Under the pieces are notes generated by a model. The model ran no database searches and was not told where the DNA came from. It was given only the letters and a program-made list of their open reading frames with translations. The position numbers were made by a program, and so were the translations under genes. A stretch of DNA of 8,006 nt. Source: JAHFOW01 sp964370795. GTDB lineage: Bacteria > Planctomycetota > Brocadiia > Brocadiales > Brocadiaceae. Shown here piece by piece: positions 6,086-8,006 of the stretch. Each line of letters begins with the position of its first letter. The first letter of the stretch is position 1. The stretch covers positions 1-8,006 of the forward strand of contig CAYJME010000160.1 of NCBI GenBank assembly GCA_964370795.1, read 5' to 3'.

Positions 6086-7383
6086 TTGACGTTGGGCGCA
6101 TTTTCTGGTTCATTTAAAAAGCCGAGTTTCTTTAATCGAAGTTTTACGACGCTCCTCGAAACTTCGAACCGGTTCATAAGTGGCGTAGTCACTTTGTGAT
6201 ACGTGTCAATGTTACAGCGTTGCTGATCGACGTAAAGCAAACCATAACCCTTGTCAGACAGGTCGTTCAGCACTGCTTCGATAAGGAACTGTCTAGTAAA
6301 CTGTTTTGATGGAAGCAACAAACATGAAGCAAAGTAATTTGCTTGCCACTCCATACGGGATACGTCTTTGATTCCTATAGTGACAGGACTTTCTATCTCA
6401 ATATCTTCATCGTGACAGGATTCATGATCCATATACTCACTATGCCCTAGCAGAAGGTGTCCTATCTCATGAGCCAATGTAAACCTAACTCTGGGGATCG
6501 AGGCTGCCTGAGAATCATCAATTCTAATCACATTGGGGCTGAAAGTTATTTCTCCTAATACCCCTTTCGCAAGATTAACATTTCTTTCGACCATTAAATT
6601 ATTGCGTTCAGATAGAAAAGAACATAACGCATCCAAAGGAGCCGCACCTTCTTGATAACCGACTTCATCTAGCATGCTCGAGCATATATTTTCAATTTCA
6701 TGAATTTCTCTATACGGCACCGATAGCTGTTTGGTAGCAAGCCCTTGCTCAACCTCTGCCAGAGATTCTGCTAGATTTTTATCTATACCATTTCTTATTA
6801 ACGAAGAGAAAAAATGATTCGACGAAATTGTGTAAGTTTCACAAACGTAACCATACCAATCAAAATATCTACTTTTGTAATCTTGATTTCTGAGTCCGTT
6901 GTATGCACTTGACCATTCTGTCATTGAGTGGCTTGTAGACACAATGCTGGATGGAGACCTTGTAAGCACCCATTCCAAGTTGTCCTTGTCAAAGTAGCGC
7001 AATAGGCCAATGCCCTTTGACTTAGAAAACTTGAACGCACCTTCTTGAAATGAATTGGTAGAAACAACTATTCCTTTAATGTTTGCCCCAGACACCTGCT
7101 GTATTTTTGCAAAGAATTCCTCGGTGTCGTCTACAGGAACACTATGATTATAGTTTTTACATTCGATTAAAATCAGAATCGAGTAATCTTTTTGCCCTGG
7201 AAACGTGATTTCTATAGATACATCAAAAATAATTTCTTTTTCTCGGTCTTTAGAATAGTAGCCTTTCTTCTTGTGGATTTTGCAGCAATCACGTTTGAAA
7301 ACAAAGTTATCCTCAGATATTTGCGTCCCGAACACGGCGAAAACCTGATCTTCAAGCCGATCACCTTTTTCGGTCGTGTTCAT
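6082..7383 (-). CDS. PD-(D/E)XK nuclease (Mrr-like) fused to ImmA/IrrE-type metallopeptidase
   Basis: This 433-residue soluble protein joins two enzyme domains. Residues about 3-140 look like a restriction-endonuclease fold: GDRLEDQVF (Glu11), IIFDVSIEI (Asp54), LIECKNY (Glu74-x-Lys76), then AKIQQVSGA (Gln95) and GIVVSTNSFQEGA, the order seen in Mrr-type nucleases. A helical linker without a recognisable domain fills about 145-265. Residues about 270-375 carry LAHEIGHLLLGH (zinc ligands His305 and His309, catalytic Glu306) and MEWQANYFASCLLLP (third ligand Glu345), the Peptidase M78 (ImmA/IrrE) signature. VSRSVVKLRLKKLGFL near 409-424 is the usual helical tail. I chose ATG 7383, with AGGA nine bases upstream and just inside the cassette core site; ATG 7392 is possible. 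ATG 7458 would start inside attI. ImmA/IrrE proteins cleave repressors after stress or DNA damage. The nuclease half suggests defence; targets are unknown. Confidence 0.88.
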   Translation of the reverse strand: MNTTEKGDRLEDQVFAVFGTQISEDNFVFKRDCCKIHKKKGYYSKDREKEIIFDVSIEITFPGQKDYSILILIECKNYNHSVPVDDTEEFFAKIQQVSGANIKGIVVSTNSFQEGAFKFSKSKGIGLLRYFDKDNLEWVLTRSPSSIVSTSHSMTEWSSAYNGLRNQDYKSRYFDWYGYVCETYTISSNHFFSSLIRNGIDKNLAESLAEVEQGLATKQLSVPYREIHEIENICSSMLDEVGYQEGAAPLDALCSFLSERNNLMVERNVNLAKGVLGEITFSPNVIRIDDSQAASIPRVRFTLAHEIGHLLLGHSEYMDHESCHDEDIEIESPVTIGIKDVSRMEWQANYFASCLLLPSKQFTRQFLIEAVLNDLSDKGYGLLYVDQQRCNIDTYHKVTTPLMNRFEVSRSVVKLRLKKLGFLNEPENAPNVK

Positions 7384-7404
7384 TTTCTCCATTCCTGCTT
7401 TTAC

Positions 7405-7411
7405 GCCTAAC
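7405..7411 (-). other. attI/cassette junction core site GTTAGGC
   Basis: On the minus strand ...TAACATT-GTTAGGC matches the integron core GTTRRRY exactly. The bases before it (AATAACATTG) resemble the end of attI1 (AAAACAAAG). Recombination would cut between G7411 and T7410. The first cassette start codon lies about 20 bases further on, as is usual. The attI site itself would extend from here toward about 7560; I cannot define its accessory integrase-binding repeats. Confidence 0.65.
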
Positions 7412-7435
7412 AATGTTATTAACAAGTTTTCTGCT

Positions 7436-7465
7436 TTTTTAGCAAAAAGGTATAGCATTTGTCAA
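7436..7465 (-). promoter_or_regulatory. Candidate cassette promoter (Pc)
   Basis: On the minus strand a consensus -35 TTGACA (7465-7460) is followed after 18 bp by TAAAAA (7441-7436), which matches four of six bases of the -10 consensus. It lies in the attI region pointing into the cassette, where a Pc is expected. The -10 is weak, so expression may be low or the call may be chance. Confidence 0.35.
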
Positions 7466-7482
7466 TAAAAAAAACATGTAAG

Positions 7483-7511
7483 TTGACATATGAAGTCATC
7501 ATAAATACAAT
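7483..7511 (+). promoter_or_regulatory. Strong promoter of the integrase remnant (PintI)
   Basis: TTGACA at 7483-7488, a 17-bp spacer and TACAAT at 7506-7511 form a near-consensus sigma-70 promoter. It points rightward into the integrase remnant, with transcription starting near 7518. Many integrase promoters carry a LexA (SOS) box; I see no clear CTGT-N8-ACAG-like match here. It is well preserved although the gene behind it is broken. Confidence 0.65.
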
Positions 7512-7560
7512 TTCTAACTCGTTAGCAACGCATATTGAGTAATAACAGGAAATAGGATAA

Positions 7561-7978
7561 GTATTCAGGAACAATATCCCTGCTGCTTTATTTACAAAAT
7601 ACAGCATACTACTGAGTAAAAAATCGGTTCCGGCTTCCATTCATAATAATTACAAGAAGTGGTTGCGATATTACCTCGATTTTTGCCATAAATACTGTCA
7701 CGGGTATGCTGAAAGGGAAACCCTTAAACATTTTATGATCAAATTAATTGAGATCGTATTCTACATGGGTGCGGAAGTTCCAAGCCTTTACAAAAAGCAA
7801 GAAACCTTCTGAATTAAATCCATCCGATGTGAAGGATTTCATACGCTTTCTGGCCGTGCAATGCCGCGTCTCGGCTTCTTCCCAAAACCAGGCGTTTAAC
7901 GCCCTTTTGTTTTTATACCGGCACGTATTAAAAACCGATGTAACTATTCAGCGAAAAAGGAAAATCCCGAAGGGATGA
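7561..7978 (+). pseudogene. intI: Truncated integron integrase (tyrosine recombinase) remnant
   Basis: Two frames each carry part of one integrase. From 7561 one frame reads VFRNNIPAALFTKYSILL and, from 7645, NNYKKWLRYYLDFCHKYCHG, then ETLKHFMIKL; this is the extra N-terminal region of the long integron-type integrases. At about 7743-7750 homology moves to another frame: RSYSTWVRKFQAFTKSKKPS, then DVKDFIRFLAV and VSASSQNQAFNALLFLYRHV. This is the core-binding SAM-like domain, very like IntI proteins (compare IntI1 YVHWVRAFIRFHG and LAALLFFYGKVL). The linker normally between the two parts is missing, and the join is out of frame. The second frame stops at 7976-7978 before any catalytic Arg, His or Tyr, so no recombinase can be made. 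No ATG, GTG or TTG exists at the expected start; the first frame opens with GTA after a stop at 7558-7560. The position and direction beside attI support IntI over XerC/D. Confidence 0.85.
7964..7976. repeat. Short palindrome ATCCC-GAA-GGGAT at the integrase break
   Basis: ATCCC and GGGAT are complementary around GAA. The segment coincides with the point where integrase homology ends, in KRKIPKG-stop. It may be the edge of a dispersed repeat that replaced the catalytic part of the gene. Only 28 bases of window remain beyond it. Confidence 0.3.
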
Positions 7979-8006
7979 CATGATTATAGAAAAAAAACAC
8001 GCCGGC

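Larger units (their letters stand above)
5404..7410 (-). mobile_element. Integron gene cassette, about 2.0 kb, two genes
   Basis: Cutting between G and TT of the two GTTRRRY cores gives an integrated cassette from 7410 down to 5404, 2,007 bp. Most cassettes are near 0.5-1 kb with one gene, so this one is long. It carries two genes joined by a four-base ATGA overlap, filling nearly all the space: 21 bases before the first start and six after the last stop. The distal gene is visibly richer in G+C than the proximal one, hinting that the two had separate histories. Confidence 0.75.
5398..7978 (-). mobile_element. Degenerate single-cassette integron
   Basis: Four parts occur in canonical order and orientation: an integrase remnant (7561-7978, +) reading away from the array; an intergenic attI-like region ending in the core site GTTAGGC (7411 down to 7405); one cassette transcribed the opposite way; and an attC site (5398-5464). 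The known layout of integrons is a divergent integrase and cassette with attI between them, which is what is seen here. The integrase lacks its catalytic half, so the platform is probably dead unless another integrase acts on it. No second cassette is visible beyond the attC. Each part alone is a modest match; the coherence of all four makes the call strong. Confidence 0.8.

Noticed and set aside
5703..6199. Plus-strand ORFs of 85 and 110 residues opposite the cassette genes
   Set aside because: They are antisense shadows of the two overlapping cassette genes; the minus-strand frames have the motifs and the attC/core boundaries.
6082..7383. Classic ImmA/ImmR mobile-element switch or toxin-antitoxin with ImmA
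   Set aside because: No helix-turn-helix repressor (ImmR-like) gene is adjacent, and the partner has no visible HTH. The nuclease fusion is a different architecture.
7384..7458. Longer start (ATG 7458) for the nuclease-peptidase gene, adding 25 residues
   Set aside because: It would begin upstream of the GTTAGGC cassette core, inside attI sequence that does not belong to the cassette. ATG 7383 has AGGA nine bases before it and fits the expected distance from the core.
7419..7640. 73-residue minus-strand ORF over the attI region
   Set aside because: It runs antisense through the integrase start, its promoter and attI, and its Ile/Leu/Tyr-rich translation has no recognisable feature.
7561..7978. 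XerC/XerD or phage integrase remnant
   Set aside because: The long N-terminal YKKWLRYYLDFCHKY extension, the WVRKFQAF and NALLFLYRHVL core, and the position beside attI and attC all point to an integron integrase. It is not fully excluded because the diagnostic catalytic-domain insertion is missing.

Overview
The window looks like a scaffold from an uncultured, moderately AT-rich bacterium: a 10-base N run sits inside a gene, and the intergenic spaces are crowded with dispersed inverted repeats. Gene content (succinate/fumarate flavoprotein, tandem universal stress protein, lipoprotein-type SppA, a long-headed integron integrase) and the repeat style would suit an anammox-type Planctomycetota or a Desulfobacterota/Nitrospirota-like genome. 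That placement is a low-confidence inference.

Left part (1-4844), housekeeping genes. A promoter at 249-276 precedes a lone succinate dehydrogenase/fumarate reductase flavoprotein gene (383-2092, +), with no iron-sulfur or membrane subunit gene beside it. It converges on a two-domain universal stress protein (2528-3376, -) across a repeat-rich spacer. Next comes sppA (3849-4844, +), a signal peptide peptidase with the usual Ser-Lys spacing and an N-terminal lipobox. The predicted sppA leader carries a striking block of heptamer repeats (GACGATA-like) followed by their inverted copies. A 15-bp inverted repeat lies just behind sppA.

Middle (4845-5397). No gene is visible. The stretch holds several inverted or dispersed repeats, including a perfect 33-bp palindrome.

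Right part (5398-7978), a small decayed integron, the main find. Read on the minus strand it has the canonical order: a tyrosine-recombinase (integron integrase) remnant transcribed rightward under an excellent sigma-70 promoter; an attI-like region ending in GTTAGGC; one 2.0-kb gene cassette transcribed leftward with two overlapping genes; and a 67-bp attC site (ACCCAAC ... GTTAGAT) six bases behind the last stop codon. The extra base in the L'' arm fits this orientation. The integrase is broken: it lost its inter-domain linker with a frame change, and its whole catalytic domain, so the cassette appears stranded.

The cassette encodes a 433-residue fusion of an Mrr-like PD-(D/E)XK nuclease domain and an ImmA/IrrE-type HEXXH metallopeptidase domain, overlapping ATGA-style with a 204-residue protein I cannot assign. 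Nuclease plus protease plus unknown partner on an integron cassette makes an undescribed anti-phage or stress-response module a reasonable hypothesis. The function itself is inference.
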